A stretch of 64,000 nucleotides of DNA from Asparagopsis taxiformis (GCA_030407315.1 JALQPE010000012.1:124001-188000), one strand, 5' to 3'. Shown: positions 39,111-49,596, numbered from the stretch's first letter. Program-made: numbers and translations. The notes: generated by a model from the letters alone, not told the origin.

Positions 39111-40544
39111 CGCCATCCCATCCACCGCTGTGCCCGAACCTGCGCAACATCGCACCGATCGAGACAACAACTCTCGAAATTGCTCTGCTTCCGTGTGATA
39201 CTCTTCTGGCATGATACGATTAAACCCAAACGTCAGCTAGCAGTCCGCGCTCAGCCCAGCTCTATGACGTGTCCTTCTCGTTACATGATTTCCGAGTAGA
39301 AACACACCATCCTCGTCTCTCAAAACGGCTATACCGCTCCCTCCCCATCCGCTGCATCCAACTTGCATCGTGCTCGACACAACGAGACGCGCGGTTGCGC
39401 AATACACATCCACCCGCCCAGCTCTGCCCTGCGCACATATCGAGTAAAGTCACGGTATTATATGTAAACAATCAAAACCCCCCAACATCAAAATCATCCA
39501 TCTCGCCAACAGAGCAACATGCCATGCACAACTTGACACTGTAATGACTCAGTCAAATTACCCGCAAAAAGGGAAAGAAAGCAACAAAGATGCACCAATC
39601 TTGCGTTCATCAATATCTCCTTTGCCGATCCCGTCCCCCCTCGTGAATTCACTTGCCCGCTCGACTTATCTATAACATGCCAGTTGATTTGCCTGCCACA
39701 CTTGCGCTACTCCGCCCTCAGCTCAACCTGGTGTAATTAAATTTAGCCGCTCGTGCGCAGCACATGTCCGCCAAATCCAATCCTACACATACTACATCGC
39801 TGCCCGCCTCGTGCCTCAGCGCCCTCTTGAGATCGATCCATTCACCCATTCCGATAGACAGACGGACACAACGTGACTTGCGATTGTACGATGCGTGGCG
39901 AGCGACTACCAGTCCATCCTCTCTTCGATCATTCACTTGACCTGCAATATACGTATCGTCTGCTTGCACCCGCCCTCCCGAGTGTTTGATACTACCTTTC
40001 TTATTGGCGGTCAGTATCTGGCGATAATATGACGCGCAAATGAGTCCATCTTCAGTGCATCCGCATTTAAATCGGTGTAAATCATGAGCGACCCTTAGCC
40101 TACTTCGAGACTCGTTCCATGTACCAAAAGCAGTCTCAAGAGTTTTGTTCAACACGCCTCCATTTTTTATCGTCATGAATGACGTTGCATCGCTTGGACG
40201 TGCATGGATTTCCAAGTCAGCGTGCCAGTCGGATTACGTAGAGAAAGCGCAACGATTAAACGCACATGTGCTATTGCCAGCATTGAACAAGTGTGGATAC
40301 GGATAGAGATAGATGTTACATGATACCATTAAATGGCACTGTACGCTCGAGAGTGCACACTCGAATGATCTTCTTTTGCAAACAATTTTGATTTCAACGC
40401 CTCTGGGCCACAGGTCCAGATCACAATCACTGCCCGCCCCACTCACCCATTCCAAGTTGCCCTTCTCTCCCTCCTCAACCATAACTGTTTAATATCGCAT
40501 CACACCGACAATCTACCTTCAACCGTCCTGGATTCCACATCACA

Positions 40545-41564
40545 ATGGACGCAGCCTTCTTGGGCCAATCCCTCACCACTCCTCGACACCAAGTCGCTAT
40601 CATTCGTTCCACCTGCCCAGCAAAGCGTCCGAGAATTGCACAATGTTCGATGCCAAACGACGATGATGACGAGCGCAACGGCCAGCCGGGCGCAGAAACC
40701 GAGCTTTCCCGCCGCGTGTTCATGGGCGGTATCGCTGTAACCACTGCCGCTACCGCCCTCGTGGGCTACCGCATCGTCATTGGCGAGGACATTGAAGCAC
40801 GCGTATATGCCCGAATTAAACGTCGTTTTCCGCAGTTTTTCCCTCGCGAGAGCACGCCCGACGAGCGTCGACGCCCGCTCAAATTATCGTTTGCACAGGC
40901 TTACTTTGATGCCGTTGAAACCGTTGCGGTGCAAATGGGCATCATAACTCGCGAGCTCTTGCACTCTGAAGAGGCGCTTGTGCGCCAACGCGCTTTCAGC
41001 CTCTTCTTTCAGGATGTTTCTCCACAGAAAAGTCTCGCCAATACCGCCTGGCTCAACTTTGTGCTCTACTCGAGACTGCATGTCGTGGCGCAGCGGACAT
41101 CGCCCAAGAGTCGCTTGCAATTCGTGGATCGATTGTCACGTTTCACGGCTGCCAATTTGAGAACGCGATTTGTCAAGCAGAGCGGTGAGGTTTCCCGCGC
41201 CGATGCGAGCACGTGGTTAGCGCGCATCGATGAGCTGCTCAAAGAGTTGGTGGAAATTGGATGGATATCTGGGTATCGTGTCGAGGATTTCGATGCAGAG
41301 CCTGGATCCGTTTGGCAGGACGAGGGACGTGGATCATTGACTATTTATGCGCTTGATCCAGCGACAATTCAGGCGGCACAGTTGATCGGTGAAGAGGAGT
41401 ATGAAGAGCTTTCGCCCAAGATTTCAGGCTGGATTCGCGTTCTGCTTCTAGATAGTGGTATTTCCGTAACGCTCGAGGATTATTATCTTGATGATCAGTA
41501 CAGACCGGACCCAGACCAGTTCAGACCGTCGCAGCTTGCCACGCAGTTAGATCTCGTCTTGTAG
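40545..41564 (+). CDS. Plastid protein with internal twin-arginine signal
   Basis: 339 residues. An N-terminal stretch (1-37) poor in acidic residues looks like a transit peptide. After an acidic patch comes a twin-arginine signal, ELSRRVFMGGIAVTTAATAL (RR at 56-57, hydrophobic core to about 74). No clear AxA cleavage site follows, so it may stay as a Tat signal anchor rather than a free lumen protein. The mature domain (about 100-330) is mixed helical with conserved-looking FDAVETVAVQMGIITREL and ends with an acidic, Tyr-rich segment. No family was recognised. Bipartite targeting points to the thylakoid, with folded import by the delta-pH/Tat route, which usually means a cofactor or early folding. 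Function otherwise unknown. Confidence 0.72.
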   Translation: MDAAFLGQSLTTPRHQVAIIRSTCPAKRPRIAQCSMPNDDDDERNGQPGAETELSRRVFMGGIAVTTAATALVGYRIVIGEDIEARVYARIKRRFPQFFPRESTPDERRRPLKLSFAQAYFDAVETVAVQMGIITRELLHSEEALVRQRAFSLFFQDVSPQKSLANTAWLNFVLYSRLHVVAQRTSPKSRLQFVDRLSRFTAANLRTRFVKQSGEVSRADASTWLARIDELLKELVEIGWISGYRVEDFDAEPGSVWQDEGRGSLTIYALDPATIQAAQLIGEEEYEELSPKISGWIRVLLLDSGISVTLEDYYLDDQYRPDPDQFRPSQLATQLDLVL

Positions 41565-41796
41565 CGAGGGTTGGTAGCAACAGACAGTGTGTAGCGTCTG
41601 ACATGTTGAGATACAGCAAAGGGCAAACATTAAACTGATCCGAATGGTGAAGGGGCAGCATTCAACCCAACTCGGCGTGAAACGACCAATCAACATCATT
41701 TAATTTCCAGCAAAATACAATGCTTATATCCAGCTCAGGTCGTCGTCAGCAGGTCGACCGCCGACATCAAGGCATATCAAATTGCAGTCCACACGA

Positions 41797-42459
41797 ATGT
41801 CATCTTCGCCAATCTACGATGCAGTAGTTGTGCTGGGAGGCGGTCTAGATCCCGAAACGGCGGAACCGCATCCGTGGGTGAAAAGCCGTCTAGAACGCGC
41901 TCTAACCATTCAAACCAACTACTATATCGCCCTATCTCGCGGCACGACACATCGGCCACCACCATTAGATGCTCGCGGACACCCCATAACAGAATCATGC
42001 GCCAGTGCAGCCTATCTGATGCAGCGTGGCGTACCAGCGCACAAAATTCTACTGGACGGCTGGTCACTAGACACGATCGGCAATGCATTCTTTGCGCGAA
42101 GCATGATTTGCGCACCGCACAACTTGCAAAAGCTGTGCATTATCACGAGTGAATTCCACATGCCACGATCGCGTGCAATTTTCGATTGGGTGTTCTCAAT
42201 GGACGGCGCGCAGTTCAGTTTGGATTACTGCGTCGCTACTGATGATGGACTGACGGGTGCGCAACTTGCGGCGCGCAAGGAGGGCGAGCAGAGAAGCTTG
42301 AGGACGTTGGAAGAGGTTACCAAGCCGCGCGTGGATTCGTTGCTGAAATTGTCGCAGTTTGTTTTCGAGCAGCATGGCGCTTATAGCGCCGCTGGTGTCG
42401 TCAAGGCAAAGAACATGGCTGTGGATTTGGAGGATGCTGCAATTAAAAAGTCGTATTGA
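41797..42459 (+). CDS. DUF218 (YdcF/SanA-like) protein
   Basis: 220 residues from the ATG at 41797. DUF218 features appear in order: DAVVVLGGGLDPETAE near the N-terminus, the Ser-Arg-Gly turn LSRGT, ITESCASAAYLMQRGVPAHKILLDG, the SLDTIGNAFFARSM block and LCIITSEFHMPRSRAIFDWVF. The last is the conserved (S/T)xxxHxxR signature. Bacterial relatives SanA, YdcF and ElyC act on or near the envelope and bind S-adenosylmethionine in at least one case (YdcF). No membrane span or targeting signal is seen, so this version is probably soluble. Substrate unknown. Its stop is 27 bp from the 3' end of the convergent methyltransferase-like gene. Confidence 0.88.
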   Translation: MSSSPIYDAVVVLGGGLDPETAEPHPWVKSRLERALTIQTNYYIALSRGTTHRPPPLDARGHPITESCASAAYLMQRGVPAHKILLDGWSLDTIGNAFFARSMICAPHNLQKLCIITSEFHMPRSRAIFDWVFSMDGAQFSLDYCVATDDGLTGAQLAARKEGEQRSLRTLEEVTKPRVDSLLKLSQFVFEQHGAYSAAGVVKAKNMAVDLEDAAIKKSY

Positions 42460-42486
42460 TTTTGGGGTGTGATTGCGATTATGGCT

Positions 42487-43907
42487 TTACAATAGATTGT
42501 CGGGCAGGGAGGCGCCTTCATAGAAGAGTAACTGACGTTTTGCAGTTTCGCCTGGTTCGGTAACATTTTGAGCAACTTCTTTGGCCGCTGGGAATCGGAA
42601 TGGGTGCTTGCGGAGATTAAGGTAGCTTCGTTTTGGCGACTGGAGGCGGAGAACAGATGCAATGTTAGTTGGTGTTGTGGAGTGGTGGTGGCCGAGAAAA
42701 TGTTATCACGTACTGGATCATTCAAAATACCGGGATAGTTATCGACGAGCACATATTTCAACTCTTGCTTCTTGGCATGTACGAAGAAATTCCAGACTCG
42801 TCCATATGCGATATGCGGTAGAACATCCCATGCAAAAAGAAGCTCCGTTTCAGATGGAAAGCCAGTCTTCCACCAGTTATTTGTATCGTATTCAACAAAC
42901 GGGATGCCTTGATAGCTTTCTTTAGTGGTTGGTAGATCTTCTTGGTCTGGAACGCTGCAAAAGTATTTGAAGCCCCACAGTTCATTGCCTACCTTTTGAA
43001 TGACTTTGGGCATCCACTCGGTGTTCTTCGCGCACGATACATCGAACACCAGACGAATTTTATACTTACGCAGATACTTATAAAACATTTCACAAAGACG
43101 CTTGAAGTCCTTTGGACACTTGAGCGTTTGTCCAACTTTTCCATTCTCATTCCCCTTAGTCTCCTGGAACCATTCCCAGAAATTCTCGCCAGCACCAGGC
43201 TCGGAGCCACCCTCACCGGTTTTCGGAACCGCTCTCGGTTTTGGCGGCTCAATGTCACCGCTGTCAGGTTTGGGCGCCTTTGCAGTTTTCTTCGGTCGAG
43301 ATGGGCGTGCGTTTGGCGATTTTTCTGATTTCATTTTCTTTTCCGGACCTTTTTCTTCGGGCTGCGCTTCAGGCTCTTCGTCCGCGTCTTCATCAGCGGG
43401 CTTCTCAACCATTTCCCACGCGGCTGCAAGCTTGGACACGGCCTTTTGTTTCTCCGTTTTCGGCGGCTGTTTCTTTGTTCGCTGACTTGGTTCATCCAAT
43501 GCGTCCTCATGCTCAGCAACGTCATTATCTGTGCCCACAGCCGCCTGTACGCGAGCAGCGGTCGAAGCACCGTCCACAGATGGCTTTTCTGCTACGCTCT
43601 CCTCGATCAAGCGCGCCACCTGTCCGGGAGGCGCGTTGGAGGATTTATCAGCAGCTGGTTCTATGTAGGGCGAACGACTGAAGAGGGAGTTTCGGAAGGC
43701 GGCAAGCTCGTAGCAGACTAACATGAATACGAATACGAGGGAGGCGAGACGAAGGATGCTTTGATTGGTCCATGCTGAAGGGCGACGCGTCTTATGTCCA
43801 TAGTGATGCTCGCGACGATGTCGACGCTTTCTGAGAACGGTTGAGCCGCGTTTGCGCGCGCGATGGGAGTGGCGATCGTTGTCATAGTAGGGGTCCTCAG
43901 AAGTCAT
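42487..43907 (-). CDS. Type II membrane protein with methyltransferase-like domain
   Basis: Two exons on the minus strand, 42714-43907 and 42487-42639, with a 74-nt phase-0 intron (gtacgt...cag), give 448 residues. A very basic cytosolic N-terminus (His/Arg-rich, 1-48) precedes one span (about 50-70, ILRLASLVFVFMLVCYELAA), giving type II topology. A long charged Pro/Glu/Lys linker follows (about 75-240). The C-terminal domain has YKIRLVFDVSCAKNTEWMP (a motif I-like opening), WGFKYFCSV, ELLFAWDVLPHIAYGRVWNF and YVLVDNYP, and is continued by exon 2 (NLRKHPFRFPAA). This order resembles class I methyltransferases found as Golgi type II proteins. The glycine-rich SAM loop is weak, so activity is uncertain. 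Glycan or small-molecule methylation is a guess. Confidence 0.68.
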
Positions 43908-44371
43908 GGTTGTGCCAAAGAGGACATGGGAGTTATGTATGTGGTGACGAGTCGATATGTATGCATTTTACAGATGGATTTGTGATGGAGCGAGTGTCTG
44001 TCTTGCATGGAGTTTAAAAGAATTGAGGGAGACGCATCACGGGTTGTGTTTACATGGCGCAACACTCTAAATTAATTTCAAGCAAACGCAAGACATAGAG
44101 CGCCTCGACTGACAGACGACGCGAAAAAGTTTGCATTCGAGAGACAAAACCGATACGTGTAACACGTAATACACGTTTACAGAACTGGCTAATTGAAGAA
44201 ACAAGCGGACAAACGCATGCAAAGCGCACATATTCAGGTCCGTCAGGCGCGCTGCTCGTGGCACTGGCCAACATTTCTTCATCACATCATGATTCATGAC
44301 TTGTGCGTGCACGCCACCAAAATTGATTTCCATCTCGCCACACCGACTGCCATACGAACTGTTCGACCAGC
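43908..44371. promoter_or_regulatory. Divergent promoter region
   Basis: 464 bp between the methyltransferase-like and SLY1 start codons. No element was recognised. Confidence 0.4.
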
Positions 44372-46321
44372 ATGCCGTCTCAGTCATCGTTTGCGATCCG
44401 TGATCGACACAGGTCGATATTCGAAGCAGTGCTCGCTTCGCCCGTTGCCAAAACACGCCAATGGCGTGTTTTAATCGGCGACGCCCAGTCACGCACCGCA
44501 CTCACATCCCTCTTCAGTCCCTCGGATCTTCGCCGCTATGGAATCACGCTCCACACCGATATTGCACGACCACGCGGACCTGTTCCCGATGTTCCCGCCC
44601 TGTACATCATCACCCCGACGCCGGAGAACATCGCATGGCTGCTGCGCGATTTGACTGGACCGCAAGCTCTCTATGACCGTGCCAACATTTGCTTTACGAG
44701 TCCTGTGTCTAAACAGCTCCTCATGGCATTGGCAGCCCAGCTGCCAGTCCCTGCGCCTGTCGGTCGTGTGCGTGATCTCTATTCTAATTTTGTTGCCCTC
44801 GAACAGGACTTTTTTACCCTCGATATGAAGCACTCCTACGCGGCTATGAAGGCCGTTAACACTGATTCTGCGCTGACTGCATTTGTTGACCCAATCGTGT
44901 CGGGCCTCTTTTCTGTCTTACTCACCCTAGGCGTCGTTCCGATTATTCGAGCGCAGCCAGGTGGCGCTGCTGAAGCTATTTCAGCAGCATTGGATGAGAA
45001 GCTTCGCGAAAATATCGACCTCTTCCAAAAGTCCACGTTTGCATCGCGCCCATTGTCATTCCGTCGCCCGTTATTGCTCATGCTTGATCGTGACTTGGAT
45101 TTCAATGCGCTGCTGCATCACACATGGAAATATCAGGCGCTTGTCCATGACTGCTTGCAGACTGACGTTAATTCAGTTACAGTTGCCGTAAGCGACCAAT
45201 CGCAAACTTCGAATAAGACTTATCAGCTTAGCAAGGATAACGATTTCTTCTGGAGAGAAAACGCCTCCAATTCGTTTCCTGAAGTTGCAGAGGCTATTGA
45301 AAGAGCCCTCGCATCGTATAGAGCGGATGTGGAAGAAATCAATACCAAAGCTGGAGGTCAATCTAATCAGGGCGATACGTCGCATCTCGCTGCAGCCATT
45401 TCTAGCCTGCCCGAACTTTCCAAGATGAAGGAAACAATTGATGTACACACCAATATAGCATCTTCGCTACTGGACAATATCAATAGACGGGCACTAGATA
45501 TATTTTTTGAGCTGGAATCTCAGATTATGGTGAATGCCCAACGCCATTCGGCTGCTATATCCGCAGAGGACTACAAAGCAGCAATTGTGGAACTACTCAA
45601 GGGTGTTACAGAAACCCAAGCGGGTGATCAGCGAGGAGCCGGAACTGCTAGCGATCGTTTACGACTGTTTCTCATTTACTACAGCGTTTTTGGCGGTCAA
45701 TTGCCAGAAAGCGTCATGGAAGAGTTCAGGGATATATTGCGATCTGCAAATGCGGATACCAAAGTCGTTGAATATGTTGGGAAATTGAAGGGATATCACC
45801 ACGAATCCATCACGGCGGTACCTGTCCTTCAAGGGACTTTGAATACAGCCAAACTGAAAGGCTTGATGACTAAAGTTGTAAGCCGCAGTTATCGGAGCAT
45901 CACAAATGTTGCACAAAACGCTAAGAATCTGATTGTTGAAGACAAGCGCTCGTTCGCTGTTTCAAGGACACTGTCACTGTTCATGAGTGAACAAGCGAGG
46001 ACAAAACACAGCGCGACCGCAAATGCAGTCCTCGATGATTTTGTCATGTTTGATCCCAAAGTCATGCCGAGTGCGGCGACAAGGGTGATGAACCTGGACA
46101 GCGATAGTTCCAAGCCGAAGACGCATCGGGCGCTATTTTCAGACGCAATAGTTTTCACTGTGGGTGGGAGTAATTACGTGGAGTACGAAAACTGCATGGA
46201 AACAAATGCAGCAGATGCACCAGTGGCCAGCCCGAAAAACGTCCTCTTCGGAACGACAGAGCTGGTCACGTCGGAAGGCTTCCTGCAGCAATTGTCGGAA
46301 GTTGCAAAGACTTTAAGATAG
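44372..46321 (+). CDS. SLY1: Sec1/Munc18-family protein SLY1
   Basis: 649 residues, single exon, full length for the family. Sec1 domain 1 begins with RVLIGDAQSRTALTSLF. Central blocks include IYIITPT-like ALYIITPTPENIAWLLRDL, ICFTSPVSKQLLMAL, the conserved PLLLMLDRDLDFNALLHHTWKYQALVHDCL and a helical arch leading to LKGYHHESITAVP. The LDRDLD...LHHTWTYQALVHD block is characteristic of Sly1 (SCFD1) rather than Vps45, Vps33 or Munc18. Sly1 binds Golgi and ER syntaxins (Sed5, Ufe1 type) and drives SNARE assembly for ER-Golgi transport. Confidence 0.92.
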   Translation: MPSQSSFAIRDRHRSIFEAVLASPVAKTRQWRVLIGDAQSRTALTSLFSPSDLRRYGITLHTDIARPRGPVPDVPALYIITPTPENIAWLLRDLTGPQALYDRANICFTSPVSKQLLMALAAQLPVPAPVGRVRDLYSNFVALEQDFFTLDMKHSYAAMKAVNTDSALTAFVDPIVSGLFSVLLTLGVVPIIRAQPGGAAEAISAALDEKLRENIDLFQKSTFASRPLSFRRPLLLMLDRDLDFNALLHHTWKYQALVHDCLQTDVNSVTVAVSDQSQTSNKTYQLSKDNDFFWRENASNSFPEVAEAIERALASYRADVEEINTKAGGQSNQGDTSHLAAAISSLPELSKMKETIDVHTNIASSLLDNINRRALDIFFELESQIMVNAQRHSAAISAEDYKAAIVELLKGVTETQAGDQRGAGTASDRLRLFLIYYSVFGGQLPESVMEEFRDILRSANADTKVVEYVGKLKGYHHESITAVPVLQGTLNTAKLKGLMTKVVSRSYRSITNVAQNAKNLIVEDKRSFAVSRTLSLFMSEQARTKHSATANAVLDDFVMFDPKVMPSAATRVMNLDSDSSKPKTHRALFSDAIVFTVGGSNYVEYENCMETNAADAPVASPKNVLFGTTELVTSEGFLQQLSEVAKTLR

Positions 46322-46414
46322 AGAAACTTTAGCCGTTGACAAACCGTGTACATGAAAACTGTCAATCGCACTAACAAACTGTTCTTCATTGGGGGCGCCA
46401 ATTGTAAAGAAGGG

Positions 46415-47242
46415 TCAAAATCCAAGCATCACACGATCTATGTTGGAACTGGAATTTCTGCCGAGTCCTTGAACCGGTGTTTTCCGTTTAGCAGTCTCAG
46501 CAACTCTTCTCAAAAACGCTGCTAAGCGTGGATCGTGTGCGACACTATTAGCATGCAATTGTATATCATCAGCCGAATTGCCACTTCGTTGCAGTAAAAG
46601 CGATTTATCCATTAAATCACTCTTCATGCCAACAATTAGCGTTGGTACCAAACTGGTCGCCAGAAAAACCGTTTCCGCCTCTTGATCGATAGATGAATCT
46701 GTCCAGATCCCAACCTCATTCAACAGCAAACAGACCAAACGCCACGACAGCCGCATGGCCTCCCGTACAGCCTGCGAGAACGTGATTCCGCTATGTGAAA
46801 ACAGCGTCTGTCTCCACAGAAACTTGAGCTCGTTCACAACGCCGGCACTGCGCACATGAACCTCACTACCATCCAATCGTCCACCGGCCTCGATTGCGCC
46901 GACATCGCCCAGATGGTGCATCACTTCCGGGACCCAGGTGCAGCTTATGGAGGAGCGAGTTGACGGGTCGGTGACATCGTGTACAAAAATGACGCCGTCG
47001 TAGCGTCGCTGTGATAGGAAGACTTGGCGGCCATGCTGAAAACGTGGCGCACCAGCTATTTCGTAGAATTCCTCAACGCTCTTCGAGTGATTGGCGGCGG
47101 TACGGACCGAGACTGAGCAGCCGGGGGTGTGCTTACCGCCGATGACGTGCGATGACGCTCCGCACAGAGCGTGGATGAGAGTTGTTTTGCCTACATTGTC
47201 ATCACCGACGACCAGAATGCGCTGGGTGGGAAGGCCGTTCAT
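46415..47242 (-). CDS. RABL3/LIP1-type small GTPase-like protein
   Basis: 275 residues. G1 is VVGDDNVGKTTLIHALC. The effector region GCSVSVRT and the DGVIFVHDVTD block match Rab-like 3 and its plant relative LIP1. G3, normally WDxxG, reads YEIAG (Asp replaced by Glu, no catalytic Gln/His). G4, normally NKxD, reads MKSD in LIVGMKSDL. There is no prenylation Cys at the C-terminus, as in RABL3. An insertion of about 35 residues lies between the switch regions and G4. RABL3 links to lipid modification of small GTPases and lymphocyte biology in animals, and LIP1 to light input of the clock in plants; the shared molecular task is not established. Nucleotide binding is likely, hydrolysis doubtful. 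Confidence 0.82.
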   Translation of the reverse strand: MNGLPTQRILVVGDDNVGKTTLIHALCGASSHVIGGKHTPGCSVSVRTAANHSKSVEEFYEIAGAPRFQHGRQVFLSQRRYDGVIFVHDVTDPSTRSSISCTWVPEVMHHLGDVGAIEAGGRLDGSEVHVRSAGVVNELKFLWRQTLFSHSGITFSQAVREAMRLSWRLVCLLLNEVGIWTDSSIDQEAETVFLATSLVPTLIVGMKSDLMDKSLLLQRSGNSADDIQLHANSVAHDPRLAAFLRRVAETAKRKTPVQGLGRNSSSNIDRVMLGF

Positions 47243-47481
47243 GTCTTGGACATTTGGTGGGCAACGGAATTGGGACGAAAGGGTTGACGTCAGATATGAC
47301 GGTAAAAAATTTAATTTAGTACATTGTGTGGGATGCTCCTACAGTTGAGATGCAGATGCGCCTGATTGAGCTACACCCACTTCTAGTACCATGACGCCGT
47401 TCGCAGTTAATAATGTCTGTTGATATGGCAGCTTTCTACAAGATGTACAAGATGAAAATTGTGCAGTTATGGAACAGACGT

Positions 47482-49596
47482 TCAGCGAACGCGGCGGGCT
47501 ATATGCACCGAACGCAACCGATTTAAGCTTGTCGATTCGTTGTTTTCTTTTGAAGCTGCACGTCGCAATGTGCGAGATGAGCGAAGTGCCCTTTCCAAAG
47601 AGCCACGCGACCGACCACCACCCTCTCTACCATTCGCTCGTGTGCTGTTCGAGTTGCCCGACTCACCCTCCAAACAATTCGTCAAGTCTCCCACTTGCTT
47701 TTCTATTTGTGCATTGCCGACGTGCATCCTTTCCAATTGGCCGGCCAGCGTGAGTATGTCACTGCTGCCGTCTCTCAACTGGTGGGCCACCGAATGATTT
47801 GCAGCCAAATTGACAAAGATGGCCACGCTATGCTCAGCAACTCCCGCTCGGGACGTTCCATGCAGCCGAGCAGTAGCAACCACGACAGCAATGCCTTTGT
47901 TTTTCAAAAAGAGCTCATGGTTGACTAGCACGCCGTCTAGAAGATTGCGCAGAACGCGGCAGCCATCTTCACCCACGTTCACATCATGCTTGAGTGTGCT
48001 TCTAGACATGAGCTTGAGAGTAGCTACTATGGCGCCCAACCGGCCCGCAAGCGTCTTATTTTCCTTTGAATCGAAAATAGTGTTGCTCAATGCCTTGAGC
48101 ATTTGACAAGCAGCTTCTGGTGTCGGGTCCACAATGTCGGACATTGCCGAGATGATGATGCGAATTCCACCGCACGAGCCAATCTTTTCCCTGTTCTCGC
48201 GTTGAAAGGCGAGCTGACGGAAGGTTGCACATCCCTTGACAGCAATACCGACATGGCCTCGGTGCTCATCCATGACACGTTTGACAACTTCAACGCCACC
48301 ATGGTGGCCGAATAACTGCTGGTTCTTTTCATTGCCAACGAGGACGCGCGCGCAGGCGAGTGCAATTTGAGATAGACTGGAGGACGGTAGATTGTTTCGC
48401 AGTGCAAATATGAGTGCTAGAATTCCACCGACGGAGCGAATGCGTTCCATACCAATCTTTGAAGAGGCAGCGATGTTGGTTAGAGCAATAATGCTCTGCT
48501 GCTGTACGACGGTCGAATTTGGATATTGTTCCAGAGCACCGATGAGCACCTCGACGGCTCCAGCGGCCACAGAGGCGTCATGTGCATTACTGGTTGCTCC
48601 ATTGGTAATGTTGCGAATAGCTAGACAACCCCAAGCCTGCACATGCTCCACATTGCGATGAATGGAGAGTGCAGCAACTATGATCTGGAGACCGTTTGCC
48701 TGGAGTAGTAGTTTCTTGTTGGCCATGTTCTTGTATGCGAGATTGGCGAGAGCGAGGCATGCCTGAGTTTGAATGCGAACTCTGAGAGAATGATGAGTCA
48801 TGATGGAGAGTATGGCTTCAATTCCTCCATATTCACCGATGTATCTTCGACAAGTTTCCGAAACGGTGAGGCGACGAAGGGTCGAAAGTGCGCGGTCAGC
48901 CACTTTGGGATCTTTGTAATGCTGCTGCATGCTTTCCACGATGAGTGGAATCATTGCATCGCGAAGATTTTGGGGTGGCAAATCTGTGGCAGCGGAGCGG
49001 ACAAAGTCCTGTTTAGCAATGCGCTCGAGGGCGGTTGCGACGCGCTCAGCCTGTGGACTGGTGCTTTCATAGAGTTCGACTGGGGAAAAGTCGAGCTGAG
49101 CGCTAGAGGTGTCGAATGAATGGACGTGAGAGTTTCGAGGTAGATGGGATGGAGTATCAATTGTGGGTGTGTTTCGTTTTGCGCGAGAGCGCTGATGACG
49201 AAAGGAAGCGGAATGGGAGGGATGATTGTGAGGGACGGGGCGTCGTCTCTTGTGATCAGAGCGGAGTTTAACGGGATCGTTTTGGGGATCGAGCGATGCG
49301 GATGAGCGCAAGGAGAGCGATTTGAGACTCAAATGACGGGCGTCTGGAGTGATGCGGAGGGAGCGACGGAATTGGGGAACTGGAGGATTGGTGAGGGGCA
49401 AGTTGAGGGCGTCTGGATCGAGATAGAGGGCGTTTGAGAGCGGTGCATCGTCGGATTGAATGGGGGAAGTGGAAATGGAATGGGTCGAGGAGGGCGACGG
49501 GGAGTGGTGATCCTTTCGGACGCGAATGTGGGAGAGACGACGTCGGAGGGAGGCGCCGAATCGAAGGGTGCGACGAGTTGGGGCGTCTGTGTCCAT
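47482..49596 (-). CDS. Armadillo-repeat protein
   Basis: 704 residues. A disordered Ser/Pro/His/Arg-rich N-terminus (about 1-190) precedes a long series of three-helix armadillo repeats (about 205-640). Typical repeat phrases are ACLALANLAYKNMANKKLL, AWGCLAIRNITNGATSNAHD, QQSIIALTNIAASSKIGMERI and GCRVLRNLLDG. A basic Arg-rich tail follows. No U-box, kinesin or BTB domain accompanies the repeats, so function cannot be assigned beyond protein-protein scaffolding. The repeats read like the LRRC/ARMC-type proteins common in algae and protists. It is divergently arranged with UCH. Confidence 0.85.
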   Translation of the reverse strand: MDTDAPTRRTLRFGASLRRRLSHIRVRKDHHSPSPSSTHSISTSPIQSDDAPLSNALYLDPDALNLPLTNPPVPQFRRSLRITPDARHLSLKSLSLRSSASLDPQNDPVKLRSDHKRRRPVPHNHPSHSASFRHQRSRAKRNTPTIDTPSHLPRNSHVHSFDTSSAQLDFSPVELYESTSPQAERVATALERIAKQDFVRSAATDLPPQNLRDAMIPLIVESMQQHYKDPKVADRALSTLRRLTVSETCRRYIGEYGGIEAILSIMTHHSLRVRIQTQACLALANLAYKNMANKKLLLQANGLQIIVAALSIHRNVEHVQAWGCLAIRNITNGATSNAHDASVAAGAVEVLIGALEQYPNSTVVQQQSIIALTNIAASSKIGMERIRSVGGILALIFALRNNLPSSSLSQIALACARVLVGNEKNQQLFGHHGGVEVVKRVMDEHRGHVGIAVKGCATFRQLAFQRENREKIGSCGGIRIIISAMSDIVDPTPEAACQMLKALSNTIFDSKENKTLAGRLGAIVATLKLMSRSTLKHDVNVGEDGCRVLRNLLDGVLVNHELFLKNKGIAVVVATARLHGTSRAGVAEHSVAIFVNLAANHSVAHQLRDGSSDILTLAGQLERMHVGNAQIEKQVGDLTNCLEGESGNSNSTRANGREGGGRSRGSLERALRSSRTLRRAASKENNESTSLNRLRSVHIARRVR

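Larger units (their letters stand above)
37287..40544. other. Gene desert, right part
   Basis: About 3.3 kb with no supported gene. It carries five pentamer arrays between 38218 and 39110. A 165-residue ORF at 39718-40215 on the minus strand shows no recognisable motif. Confidence 0.5.

Noticed and set aside
39718..40215. 165-residue minus-strand ORF
   Set aside because: No motif, no biased composition typical of a gene, and it lies in repeat-rich desert.
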